The notes beneath the pieces were generated by a model that was not told the origin of the DNA, searched no databases, and was given only the letters and a program-made list of their open reading frames with translations. From HyVt-560 sp964577195 (lineage in GTDB: Bacteria > Pseudomonadota > Gammaproteobacteria > UWMA-0217): a stretch of 16,520 nt of DNA. Position numbers and translations under genes: made by a program. This document shows, one piece after another, positions 1 to 6,951 of this stretch (positions are counted from its first letter, which is position 1; every line of letters begins with the position of its first letter). The stretch spans positions 1 to 16,520 of the forward strand of contig CAZNYF010000058.1 of the NCBI GenBank assembly GCA_964577195.1, given 5' to 3'.

Positions 1-374
1 TCAAACGCCAAGGATGCGGAATTAATACAATAACGAAGTCCACTCGGCTGAGGACCATCGGGAAAAACATGGCCAAGGTGCGCATCACACTGCGCGCAAC
101 GGACTTCGATTCGAGTCATTCCATGACTATTATCATGAATTTCCCTGATAGCATCCTCGCTAACAGGTGCCCAATAGCTGGGCCAACCGCTACCGGAATC
201 ATATTTTTCGGTAGACTTAAATAATGCCGCATCGCAACAAATACAGTTGTATTCCCCGGTATCTTTATTGGCGTAGTATTTTCCGGAAAATGCCGGTTCG
301 GTACCGCCTTCCCGGGTGATGCGAAATTGGTCAGCAGAAAGTTTTTCCCGCCATTGCGTATTATCGTCAGTCAT
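1..374 (-). CDS. msrB: Peptide methionine-(R)-S-oxide reductase MsrB (3' end cut off by window edge)
   Basis: Reading from the ATG at 374 gives 124 residues before the left edge, and only the last few residues are missing. MsrB reduces methionine-R-sulfoxide in oxidised proteins. The structural zinc cysteines are visible as C44/C47 (NCICCD) and C93/C96 (CAQC). The family block DAHLGHVFPDGP follows, and the catalytic cysteine is C116 in RYCINSASL. The resolving cysteine found in many MsrBs (DSGCGWPS) is a serine here (S62 in YDSGSGWPS), so recycling probably uses thioredoxin directly or another cysteine, such as the extra C46. No signal peptide is present, so the protein should be cytoplasmic. 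No Shine-Dalgarno sequence precedes the start. A 54-codon ORF overlaps the start by 8 bases and might couple translation. The assignment is secure. Confidence 0.95.
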   Translation of the reverse strand, partial: MTDDNTQWREKLSADQFRITREGGTEPAFSGKYYANKDTGEYNCICCDAALFKSTEKYDSGSGWPSYWAPVSEDAIREIHDNSHGMTRIEVRCAQCDAHLGHVFPDGPQPSGLRYCINSASLAF

Positions 375-531
375 GATTTTTGATTTCGATTAATCTGAGT
401 TTAGAAGTGGTAATAATAATTCCACGGCCTGCTGAACGCCAGACTTCTTCATAACGAGCTATGTCCAGCCTGCTGCAATGAGGCACTTTAAGTATTACGA
501 TTTTTTCCAGACATTGGATCAGGCGGGGCAT
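367..531 (-). CDS. Doubtful small ORF (54 codons) between DUF465 gene and msrB
   Basis: An ATG at 531 opens a frame of 54 codons that stops inside the msrB start (TGA at 369-367). The reading frame continues open upstream to the stop codon of the DUF465 gene. The predicted product is basic and contains VWRSAGRGIIITTSKLRL. I recognise no family. No ribosome-binding site is seen before the ATG. Two things are in its favour: it fills an otherwise empty 190-base gap, and its end overlaps msrB, which lacks its own ribosome-binding site. It may equally be a chance open frame or the decayed remnant of a gene. Confidence 0.25.
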   Translation of the reverse strand: MPRLIQCLEKIVILKVPHCSRLDIARYEEVWRSAGRGIIITTSKLRLIEIKNHD

Positions 532-564
532 GCGCAAAGAGGCGCAGCAAAATATCAGGTGAGC

Positions 565-771
565 TCACGCGTCGAGATCAGGAATTAATTTGCTCTGTAA
601 GCGATTAATGCGATCTTTTAATTCCAGTTTACGTTTTTTCAGACGTTGAATCTGTAGTTGGTCGGCATGCGCATCTTTGCCAAGCGCGTGCACGGCACTG
701 TCGAGCGCACGGTGCTCCAGCTCCATATCGTGGAGTTCCTGGCGGATCATTTCTTCTTTGTCTTCGAACAT
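565..771 (-). CDS. DUF465 (YdcH-like) small coiled protein
   Basis: This gene encodes a 68-residue, highly charged, all-helical protein. It has the pattern of the DUF465/YdcH family: an N-terminal charged helix with LEHRALDSAVHAL, then a turn, then the signature QIQRLKKRKLELKDRINRL. The length is usual for the family, whose function is unknown. No signal peptide or membrane segment is present. A perfect TATAAT hexamer lies about 28 bases upstream of the ATG on the same strand, so it probably has its own promoter, divergent from the TPR lipoprotein gene at 865. The start has only a poor ribosome-binding site. Confidence 0.85.
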   Translation of the reverse strand: MFEDKEEMIRQELHDMELEHRALDSAVHALGKDAHADQLQIQRLKKRKLELKDRINRLQSKLIPDLDA

Positions 772-798
772 GATTGCTGGTTGATAGTGTTGGCTGAG

Positions 799-804
799 AT
801 TATA
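799..804 (-). promoter_or_regulatory. Candidate -10 element for the DUF465 gene
   Basis: On the minus strand this reads TATAAT, a perfect sigma70 -10 hexamer, and it would give a leader of roughly 20 bases before the ATG at 771. I find no good -35 at 16-18 bases, so the call rests on the -10 alone. Confidence 0.35.
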
Positions 805-864
805 GTCCCCCTGTCTTAAGATCAGGTAGTATTAGATCCACTTATACGGTTTAAACGGTGTGAC

Positions 865-1944
865 ATGGTGAAATTTTGCGGTAAACGGGTGTTGTCTGTC
901 GTCGCTTTTCTCGCGCTAAATTTGCATGGTTGTGCGATCCAGCCCTCCAGCGACCCTGCCTCGCGAGCCGAAGCTGAGACGCGATATCAACAAGCGGTTA
1001 CTTTTGCACGTTCAGGTAAGCAAATGAAGGCGCTGGAAGCCGCCAGCCAGGCCATTTCACTGGACCCCGGAAATGCTCGCGCTCATGAGCTGGCTGCCCT
1101 GATGAATCAACAGGCAGATAGACAGGAAGAGGCAGCGATCAGTTTTAAACAAGCGTTGGCACTCAATCCCGGCTCTCCCAGCTTGTTGAACAACTACGGA
1201 AATTTTCAATGCCAGCGCAAGAATTTTGTTGCGGCAACCGAGCTGTTTAGTCGTGCTGCCGCTATTCAAACCAATCCAAAACCAGAAATTGCATACACCA
1301 ACGCTGGCTTATGCGCGCTACGGGCTGGCGATCCGCAGCAAGCAAAACAACTATTCACTCAAGCTATCGAAGTGCGTGCTGATCAGTCCGTTGCTGTCTA
1401 TCAACTAGCGCAAATCGCGTTAACCGAGAACGATTCGCTGGTCGCAAATAGCTGGTTAGAGCAATATTTACGCCATTTTCCACATACAGCTAAGACCCTG
1501 CTGCTAGGCGCAAACATAGAAAACCAGCTGGGGAATCCGCTGGGCGTTAGTGATTACACCGATAAGTTACTCAGTGGTTTCCCGAATGCTGCAGAAACAA
1601 CACAAGCAAGACAGCTTGGCAACGACATATCCTCGACGCGACACTTTGCTACTGCCACAATCTTCGACAGTAGCTGGGTGAAAAACCGCAACCCAAGTCA
1701 TTTTACGGTACAAATTGCTACCAGTAAGAAAAAGCAAGCGCTCGATGAGTTAATCAAATTGCTACCCACAGCGGAAAATGCCATTTTTATCGTTAATCCA
1801 GATGGCAAACCCCGCTTCAACCTGATTGCTGGAAACTACCCAACATTTGAAGACGCTAAAGCAGCCATGTTAGCAGTCAAAAAGAAACTCCCGACGAGGC
1901 GTCCCTGGGTACGTAATTTTGCTGGAATTCAGGCAAATTTGTAA
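865..1944 (+). CDS. pilW: PilW/PilF-type TPR lipoprotein with C-terminal SPOR domain
   Basis: The product has 359 residues. A lipoprotein signal ends at LNLHGC (lipidated C23), so it should be anchored in the outer membrane facing the periplasm. Residues 38-245 are tetratricopeptide repeats closely patterned on the type IV pilus pilotin PilW/PilF, including LLNNYGNFQC (107-116) and EIAYTNAGLCALRAGD (141-156). PilF helps the PilQ secretin reach the outer membrane. PilW proteins usually end at about 250 residues. This one continues through a linker into residues 278-356, a SPOR-like domain of the DamX type (FTVQIATS, then RFNLIAGNYPTFEDAKAAM, then RRPWVRNFAGIQ). SPOR domains bind denuded peptidoglycan at division sites. 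The usual pilW neighbours (rlmN, ispG, hisS) are absent, so this may be a relocated or second copy. The next gene converges on it with a 19-base gap. Confidence 0.8.
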   Translation: MVKFCGKRVLSVVAFLALNLHGCAIQPSSDPASRAEAETRYQQAVTFARSGKQMKALEAASQAISLDPGNARAHELAALMNQQADRQEEAAISFKQALALNPGSPSLLNNYGNFQCQRKNFVAATELFSRAAAIQTNPKPEIAYTNAGLCALRAGDPQQAKQLFTQAIEVRADQSVAVYQLAQIALTENDSLVANSWLEQYLRHFPHTAKTLLLGANIENQLGNPLGVSDYTDKLLSGFPNAAETTQARQLGNDISSTRHFATATIFDSSWVKNRNPSHFTVQIATSKKKQALDELIKLLPTAENAIFIVNPDGKPRFNLIAGNYPTFEDAKAAMLAVKKKLPTRRPWVRNFAGIQANL

Positions 1945-1963
1945 GCGTTAGAGTACCGATTAA

Positions 1964-2302
1964 TTAAGCAGCACGAGCGCTGCAAGCCACATCAACATAA
2001 CCGCGTTTAATCGCAATTTCTAACGCTTTTGCGCCACTAGCCACCTCTTCATAACAAACGCGTGTATTTCGTAACTCCGCAATTTGGCGAGTGCTGGGGT
2101 TTTTATCAGACGATGCTTTGGCTAATTCCAGTACCGCTTGCAAATAAGTGCTACGCATTTTTGCTACCATTCTTAGGGTGGGTTCGAGCCCCTTAATGGT
2201 TAACTTCGGAAGATCTGGATTCAGCACCTCTCGATTAAGTGTTTTCATCGAGTGCTCTATTTCCATTAAGAGTCGAGTAGTCTGCATTGGATTGTCGGTC
2301 AT
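1964..2302 (-). CDS. Conserved-looking hypothetical protein, 112 residues
   Basis: I recognise no family. The ATG at 2302 is chosen because it is preceded by GGGAGG at ideal spacing. An in-frame TTG at 2314 would only translate the ribosome-binding site itself. The product is a soluble, mainly helical protein with no signal peptide or membrane segment. It has a basic middle part (TLRMVAKMRSTYLQAVLELAKASSDKN is the area around residues 43-69) and ends in ACSARAA. The gene is divergent from the DUF4105 gene, with 149 bases between the starts, and converges on the pilW-like gene. The last codons form a small GCAGC/GCTGC hairpin that could help transcription end. Confidence 0.6.
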   Translation of the reverse strand: MTDNPMQTTRLLMEIEHSMKTLNREVLNPDLPKLTIKGLEPTLRMVAKMRSTYLQAVLELAKASSDKNPSTRQIAELRNTRVCYEEVASGAKALEIAIKRGYVDVACSARAA

Positions 2303-2451
2303 TATTCCTCCCAAAAGGTGATGCGGTTAAACTACACTCGTTATCGGCTGATTCTGGCAAATCTTTAGTCAAAAGCCTGTATTGTTCCAAAGCACTGACA
2401 CACGCTGTTAAACTCAATACTGATTTAAGGGCACCTCTTAATACACCTGAT

Positions 2452-3228
2452 ATGCATTTTAAAATGATTCTTTACCTGTTTTTCGGCTTGAGTATTCTGA
2501 TCGTCGCCTATAGCGTCGTCATTTATACCTTCACCAAACCCTCCACCGAGGGTGATTGGGAATACGGTCAGGAAAAGACATCAGAAGTGACTTTGCTAGA
2601 AAAGAAGTCTGATACGCTGATCCACATTGATAATCTTAGAAACTTTGACTGGTCCGAAACAGACCAGCCCGCTTGGGAGTCATTGAGTTTTTCCCTATCC
2701 GACCTGAGTAAACTCGAAGTTGCTGTTTCGCATTTTTCAACCGTGAGTGAACTGGCACATGTGTTTTTAATCTTTTCTCTAAATGACGGCAGACGCTTTG
2801 GGTTATCCATTGAAAGCCGCAGAGAACAAGGAGAAAGTTTCAGTTTGCTCGATGGGCTCAGAGCGAAATATGAAATGATTTATATTCTCGCCTCAACCGA
2901 AGATTTGTTGGGGCTACGCATACAAAGAAATGAAACAGTCTACGTTTATCCAATCAAAGTTTCGCCAGAAAACATCCAGGCACTGTTTCTTAATTTCAGC
3001 AACAAGATTAATCACCTCAACCACTCACCAGAGCTTTACCATTTATTTTTCAGAAACTGTACCAATCAAATTGTAAAACAAGTGAATAAGTTATCTGATG
3101 AAAGTTATTCCTGGTTGGTGCAAACATTCGTGCCAGGAAATACCGGCAAGGCGCTTTTTCAGATGGGATTAGTTGATACTGACGAGAGCGATTTTGAGCA
3201 GGTTAAAAAAGAATTTATTCTTAAATAA
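2452..3228 (+). CDS. Membrane-anchored DUF4105 (Lnb N-terminal domain-like) protein
   Basis: The frame is open from 2287, but the residues before the ATG at 2452 look non-coding. From that methionine the protein has 258 residues and begins with a membrane helix (residues 5-27), giving a periplasmic domain tethered to the inner membrane. The rest matches the DUF4105/Lnb N-terminal periplasmic pattern: NLRNFDW (61-67), an AHVFLIFSLNDGRRFGLSIE segment with H103, ESRREQGESF (121-130), STEDLLGLR (148-156) and RNCTNQIV (201-208). The conserved H103 and C203 suggest a papain/NlpC-like His-Cys active site. That is an inference from the family; the substrate is unknown. It is shorter than many DUF4105 proteins and has no C-terminal membrane part. 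No ribosome-binding site stands out at M1 or at M5 (2464), so the exact start is uncertain. Confidence 0.75.
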   Translation: MHFKMILYLFFGLSILIVAYSVVIYTFTKPSTEGDWEYGQEKTSEVTLLEKKSDTLIHIDNLRNFDWSETDQPAWESLSFSLSDLSKLEVAVSHFSTVSELAHVFLIFSLNDGRRFGLSIESRREQGESFSLLDGLRAKYEMIYILASTEDLLGLRIQRNETVYVYPIKVSPENIQALFLNFSNKINHLNHSPELYHLFFRNCTNQIVKQVNKLSDESYSWLVQTFVPGNTGKALFQMGLVDTDESDFEQVKKEFILK

Positions 3229-3360
3229 ATTTTAGAGACGCGCTTTAATAGTATGCCCTGATAATAATGTTAATTGACATTAAAAAACACATGCCGACCA
3301 CGATAGGTTTTATCAAAACCGACCCTTTCTGCAAAACCATTTTCGCTCCAATATGTAATA

Positions 3361-3675
3361 TTAGATTTTATTCACACGAATATCGATTCTCGAATCAGAA
3401 TCAACAACTACAAATAAGCGATCAATATTCGGATGCTTGCCGGGATTCTCTCGCGCATCTTCGGTATGCTCTGCGTAGAGTTTAAGCGCAGAGGCGGCGG
3501 AGCTTGAATCAATCACGCCTGACTCTTTGGAAACCTCAAAATAGACGGCCACCGAGCCGCTGGTGCCTGGTTTATTTTCAAGCGTAGTCACTTCGCCATT
3601 GCTATCCGTTAATGTCAGACTACTAATGTCCTCAATCGAGGAAAGCGTTGGTAAAATGTCTTTAAAGTACTGCAT
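3361..3675 (-). CDS. DUF2322-like small protein
   Basis: The 104-residue product is acidic and soluble, with no signal peptide. The middle and end (GSVAVYFEVSKESGVID, then KLYAEHTEDARENPGKHPNI, then DRLFVV) match what I remember of the DUF2322 family, small proteobacterial proteins of unknown function. This recognition is from memory of the AEHTEDAR-NPGKHPNIDRL signature. The ATG at 3675 follows a modest AGG at about 10 bases. The gene lies between two plus-strand genes and should be transcribed alone. The 132 bases downstream, up to the DUF4105 gene, hold AT-rich DNA with small hairpins (GGTTTT/AAAACC near 3305-3319) but no convincing terminator. Confidence 0.65.
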   Translation of the reverse strand: MQYFKDILPTLSSIEDISSLTLTDSNGEVTTLENKPGTSGSVAVYFEVSKESGVIDSSSAASALKLYAEHTEDARENPGKHPNIDRLFVVVDSDSRIDIRVNKI

Positions 3676-3727
3676 GGCAATAACCTAGAATTTAAAGTTA
3701 AGAAGTTTACCCCTATTTATAGCCAAA

Positions 3728-4504
3728 ATGAGACATTCAAATACTCCCCGTTATGGCGGATACCTGATACATGCCATGCGTGATGACTGGGGATTGATCG
3801 AGGTGGTGGATTACCCTGGCAAACGCAGCCTGCATTTTGGTACACCAATCCAGCAGAGCTGCCTGCGTTTTAACGCTGAATATAATCCCGGTTTTTACTA
3901 CGAGCGAAAAATGATGTTCGGAGCGGCGCTACATCAACAACCCCAAAATATTTTAATTCTCGGCATTGGCGGCGGAACAATCGCCAGGCATTTATATCAA
4001 AATTTGACCGCAGCACAAATCACAGCGGTAGATCGACGAGAAGCAGTCATCGACATCGCTCTGGAATATTTTGAACTACCCGCTGATGAACGCATGCAAC
4101 TCTACACCGCCGATGCCGAGCAATTTTTAACCGAAGCTCCAGCCGAATGGGATCTAGTTATAGTTGATCTATTTGATGCCATCGGCATTGATGAAACCGC
4201 CCTGAGCCTCAGTTTCCTGGATCGTTGTTTTACGCAGTTACATGACAACGGAATACTCGTGATGAATCTCTGGCGCGACGAAAAAACTGCCTATCTCACC
4301 GCCCGGGATTATCTTGAAACTTGCTTTAAACATAAGGTCTGGTATCTGGACGAGGCTGACGGCAATACTATCGCCTACGCTTTTAAAGGCGGTTTTCCTG
4401 AACCATCATACTTGATACAGAGAATAGCGAAGCGACTAAATCTGGACGATCAATATTTAATGAGACAACTAAAACAACGTAACGGAAATCGAGTAACGAT
4501 GTGA
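3728..4504 (+). CDS. Orphan spermidine synthase-like Rossmann methyltransferase-fold protein
   Basis: The product has 258 residues. The N-terminal 70 residues form the small beta domain of polyamine synthases, with the family-like segment YYERKMMFGAAL before the Rossmann domain. The nucleotide site shows ILGIGGGTIARHL (77-89), an acidic residue at D102 (AVDRRE) and TADA (127-130). The position of the catalytic loop reads DLVIVDLFDAIGID, so both aspartates D147 and D150 are kept. The usual SDPVGP of true spermidine synthases is changed. No speD or other polyamine gene is nearby. It is best called a SpeE-like protein that could use decarboxylated SAM or SAM, with substrate unknown. No ribosome-binding site precedes the ATG. 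It converges on the sensor kinase gene with a 13-base gap. Confidence 0.75.
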   Translation: MRHSNTPRYGGYLIHAMRDDWGLIEVVDYPGKRSLHFGTPIQQSCLRFNAEYNPGFYYERKMMFGAALHQQPQNILILGIGGGTIARHLYQNLTAAQITAVDRREAVIDIALEYFELPADERMQLYTADAEQFLTEAPAEWDLVIVDLFDAIGIDETALSLSFLDRCFTQLHDNGILVMNLWRDEKTAYLTARDYLETCFKHKVWYLDEADGNTIAYAFKGGFPEPSYLIQRIAKRLNLDDQYLMRQLKQRNGNRVTM

Positions 4505-4511
4505 AATATAA

Positions 4512-4556
4512 GGAACCTTACTTATCGGCAATTAGCTGAAGCTCTATTAAGGTTCC
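4512..4556 (-). terminator. Possible terminator hairpin at the end of the sensor kinase gene
   Basis: The 9-base arms GGAACCTTA (4512-4520) and TAAGGTTCC (4548-4556) are exact inverted repeats separated by 27 bases. On the minus strand the hairpin is followed by TTATATTTC. It overlaps the last codons and stop of the kinase gene. The loop is long and the T tract is broken, so termination would be weak. Confidence 0.3.
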
Positions 4557-5789
4557 ACGACCTTCGTCGCTAGTAACAGAAATCTCCCAACCGTAACGTT
4601 CACAGATCCTCCTCACCAACGAGAGCCCAATGCCGTGCCCTTCGTTATTAAAATTATCACTGTAGTGACGATCAAACATTTTTAGCAATTGATCTTCGCG
4701 CATGCCACGGCCTGTATCTTCAATGATCACACGATCATCTTTGAGATGAACATGCACGGTACCCTGATTGGTATAACTGAAAGCATTTCGAATAATATTT
4801 GCCAGCACGATGTAAAGCAGCACAGGATCACCCGGTACGATGAGATCACTATTAGCATCAAGTTTAACAGTGACTTGCTTGTGATCAAGCAAGTAGTGAT
4901 GTTCTTTAACAACTTGATCAAGCACATTATCAACCAAACATTCATGCTCTTGATCATTACCTGATTCCTCCCGCGCTAACGCTAGTAGCGCGGCTGTCAG
5001 GCGGGTCATCTGGGTAGTTGCACGTTCGATGCGTTTAACCCGGCTTTGATTACTACTATCAGCATCGAGCTTTGTGAGTAACACTTCGGTGGCACCTTCT
5101 ATCACAGCCAAAGGTGTACGTAATTCGTGACTGACATTGCTGGTAAACGCACGTTCCCGCTCGATGAAGGCTGCCAGACGGCGGCGGTAATCATCTATTG
5201 CCTGAGCCAGCTCGCCGACTTCATCGCGAGGCAGATTGTTAGTCACCGGCAGTGCGTCAAATTCTGGCTCCATCTCCGTCACTTGGCGAGCCAGCCGGGT
5301 GACGGGAGCAATCACTCGATCCGCTAGCCACAGCCCCGAAAAACTGGCGAGCAGCGTCACCACTACAATCCCGACAGCAAGGAATCCGAGGTACTGACTC
5401 TCGCGATGCTTGATTAACTCATCGGCATAGAGCATAAGAAACTGGACGTTGTCTTGTTCTTGTTTTTCAACATAGAAGCCGGCATTAACAATGGTAACGT
5501 GGCTTAATCCTGGAGCGAGGTTATGCAGTTCTACGGGATAAGAATCCTGAATTTCCTCGGTAATCGCATAACCGTGAAGATACCGACTGGTGGGTGGGTG
5601 CGACTCTGGGTTTTTGGCATATCGCCGCATAAAGTCGTTGAGTTCCGCGGACAATGTTTCTTCGATCAACTGCTCCTCAAGATCGATCATTAAGAGATAT
5701 AACATTCCCCCCATTGCCATACTAACCAGCCAGCCAAGTAACAAAAAGGTCAGTGCCACTCGGTAACGCAGGCTGAATCTAAACTTCAT
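4518..5789 (-). CDS. Two-component sensor histidine kinase (HAMP, HisKA, HATPase)
   Basis: This 423-residue inner-membrane kinase has membrane helix 1 at residues 13-35 and a periplasmic sensor segment of about 100 residues (36-132). That segment is rich in acidic residues and ends in LMLYADELIKHRESQY. Membrane helix 2 is at 134-156, followed by HAMP at 157-208. The HisKA box FTSNVSHELRTPLAVIEGA has the phospho-acceptor H221. The ATP-binding boxes are the N box NIIRNAFSYT (331-340), G1 IEDTGRGM (356-363) and G2 GHGIGLSLVRR (384-394). All catalytic boxes are intact. It overlaps the end of the response regulator gene by 11 bases, so the two are translationally coupled. The signal is unknown; the sensor segment belongs to no domain I can name with confidence. 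Confidence 0.93.
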   Translation of the reverse strand: MKFRFSLRYRVALTFLLLGWLVSMAMGGMLYLLMIDLEEQLIEETLSAELNDFMRRYAKNPESHPPTSRYLHGYAITEEIQDSYPVELHNLAPGLSHVTIVNAGFYVEKQEQDNVQFLMLYADELIKHRESQYLGFLAVGIVVVTLLASFSGLWLADRVIAPVTRLARQVTEMEPEFDALPVTNNLPRDEVGELAQAIDDYRRRLAAFIERERAFTSNVSHELRTPLAVIEGATEVLLTKLDADSSNQSRVKRIERATTQMTRLTAALLALAREESGNDQEHECLVDNVLDQVVKEHHYLLDHKQVTVKLDANSDLIVPGDPVLLYIVLANIIRNAFSYTNQGTVHVHLKDDRVIIEDTGRGMREDQLLKMFDRHYSDNFNNEGHGIGLSLVRRICERYGWEISVTSDEGRGTLIELQLIADK

Positions 5790-6459
5790 CAGAATCCACC
5801 AGTTGGTAGCCTACACCACGCAGGGTTTGCATAAGCTGTTTGGTAAACGGCTTATCTATGCGATTACGCAAAGTGTTTAAGTGTGCGCGTAGTGAATCCG
5901 TTTCCGGTAGCTCATCGCCCCAGACATGGCGCTCAATTTCCTGACGTGGCACGACGCGGGGCGATTGCCGCATTAGCAGTTCGAGTATTTTTAGTGGAAT
6001 GGGCGGCAGCTCAATCTCCTGCTGGGCGCGATTGACGCTGAAAGTAGTTGGATCAAACTCCAGATCTGCAATGCGTAAACGCGCCTTGCTGACATCATCT
6101 CGGGATCGACGCACCAGCGCCTGAAGGCGTACTTCCAACTCCTGCAAGGCGAAGGGTTTGATTAAATAATCATCAGCACCGCTGCTAAAACCAATGAGCT
6201 TATCTTCCAGTGTATCGCGCGCTGTAAGCATCAAAACAGGCAGGTTGCAGCCTCGTTTACGTAATTGCTTGCAGACTTCGATGCCGTCGATATCCGGCAG
6301 CATTAAATCAAGAATGATCACATCGTAAACATTCTTTTGGATGAACTCCAAACCGCTGCGGCCATCATAAGCTGCATCCACAAAAGATCCGCGAGCCTCC
6401 AGAAAATCGTAAAGATTCTCTACAAGATCCGGATTATCTTCTATTAGCAAAATATACAT
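5779..6459 (-). CDS. OmpR/PhoB-family response regulator
   Basis: The frame reaches back to a TTG at 6492, but the ATG at 6459 is preferred because the receiver domain begins directly after it (MYILLIEDNPDL). The product has 226 residues. The receiver domain spans 1-115 with the acidic pair E7/D8, phospho-acceptor D51 (VIILDLMLPDIDG), T79 (LMLTARD) and K101 (DDYLIKPFA). Residues 128-222 form the winged helix DNA-binding domain (PIPLKILELLMRQSP, then QEIERHVWGDELPETDSLRA, then LRGVGYQLVD). It is the partner of the kinase just downstream. The ribosome-binding site is weak. The 245 bases between this start and the divergent gene at 6705 are the likely site of autoregulation and contain the direct repeat GAAGCCACT at 6523 and 6591. 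Confidence 0.93.
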   Translation of the reverse strand: MYILLIEDNPDLVENLYDFLEARGSFVDAAYDGRSGLEFIQKNVYDVIILDLMLPDIDGIEVCKQLRKRGCNLPVLMLTARDTLEDKLIGFSSGADDYLIKPFALQELEVRLQALVRRSRDDVSKARLRIADLEFDPTTFSVNRAQQEIELPPIPLKILELLMRQSPRVVPRQEIERHVWGDELPETDSLRAHLNTLRNRIDKPFTKQLMQTLRGVGYQLVDSDEV

Positions 6460-6704
6460 GCGTTTGTTTTGATTAAGATGGATTACAACCAAGGCTGTTA
6501 GCCTACAGAAAACACGGATGAAGAAGCCACTTTTAGCACCTCTTTCTGACCAGTTATTTGCTCCATAAGATCAGATTCTACCGGCCATCCGAAGCCACTA
6601 AATTTTACCCCTTTTGGCCGACAATTGGGACTAGAATACTCACCCAAAGCTGGATGAATGACCCTATAAAAGCTCCACCCCAACCACAACAGAGGCATAA
6701 AAAC

Positions 6705-6926
6705 ATGAGCGATATTCTTATTCACATCGATAACTCTCTCGATAAAAAAGCCCAATTAACACTGGAAAACAAAATTCTCATGCAAAAAGGCATATTCCGA
6801 GCATCAACCAGTGCTAGCGCACAACATTTAATGATTGTTGGTTTTGACAATACCAGAACCAGCTCGCTGAATATTCTGCACACGGTTAAAAGCAGCGGCT
6901 ATCAAGCTGAACTAATCGGTTTATAA
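6705..6926 (+). CDS. HMA-like small protein lacking the metal-binding CxxC
   Basis: The ATG at 6705 has AGAGG about 8 bases upstream and is preferred over an upstream in-frame ATG at 6558. The 73-residue product has the beta-alpha-beta-beta-alpha-beta pattern of heavy-metal-associated domains: SDILIHIDNSL, a helix, KGIFRASTS, HLMIVGFDNTR, a helix NILHTVKSSGY, then QAELIGL. In true HMA domains the first loop carries GMTCxxC. Here that loop reads NSLDKKAQ and the protein has no cysteine at all, so copper or zinc binding of the usual kind is not possible. The function is unknown. The ligE gene starts 25 bases after its stop on the same strand, so the two are probably one transcript. Confidence 0.65.
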   Translation: MSDILIHIDNSLDKKAQLTLENKILMQKGIFRASTSASAQHLMIVGFDNTRTSSLNILHTVKSSGYQAELIGL

Positions 6927-6951
6927 AAAACCGCAACGCATCATTATCAAC

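Noticed and set aside
2287..2451. Upstream extension of the DUF4105 reading frame
   Set aside because: The extension overlaps the divergent gene's start and ribosome-binding site, and the added residues have no domain pattern. The membrane helix begins at the methionine at 2452.
3267..3282. AATGT/ACATT hairpin as a terminator after the DUF4105 gene
   Set aside because: The stem is short and AT-only, and the run after it on the plus strand is A, not T.
3267..3485. 72-codon plus-strand frame between the DUF4105 and spermidine-synthase-like genes
   Set aside because: It overlaps the end of the DUF2322-like gene on the other strand and has no ribosome-binding site or recognisable pattern.
6558..6704. 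N-terminal extension of the HMA-like gene
   Set aside because: It is rich in proline and aromatic residues without a pattern, and the ATG at 6705 has AGAGG at proper spacing and starts directly on the first beta strand.
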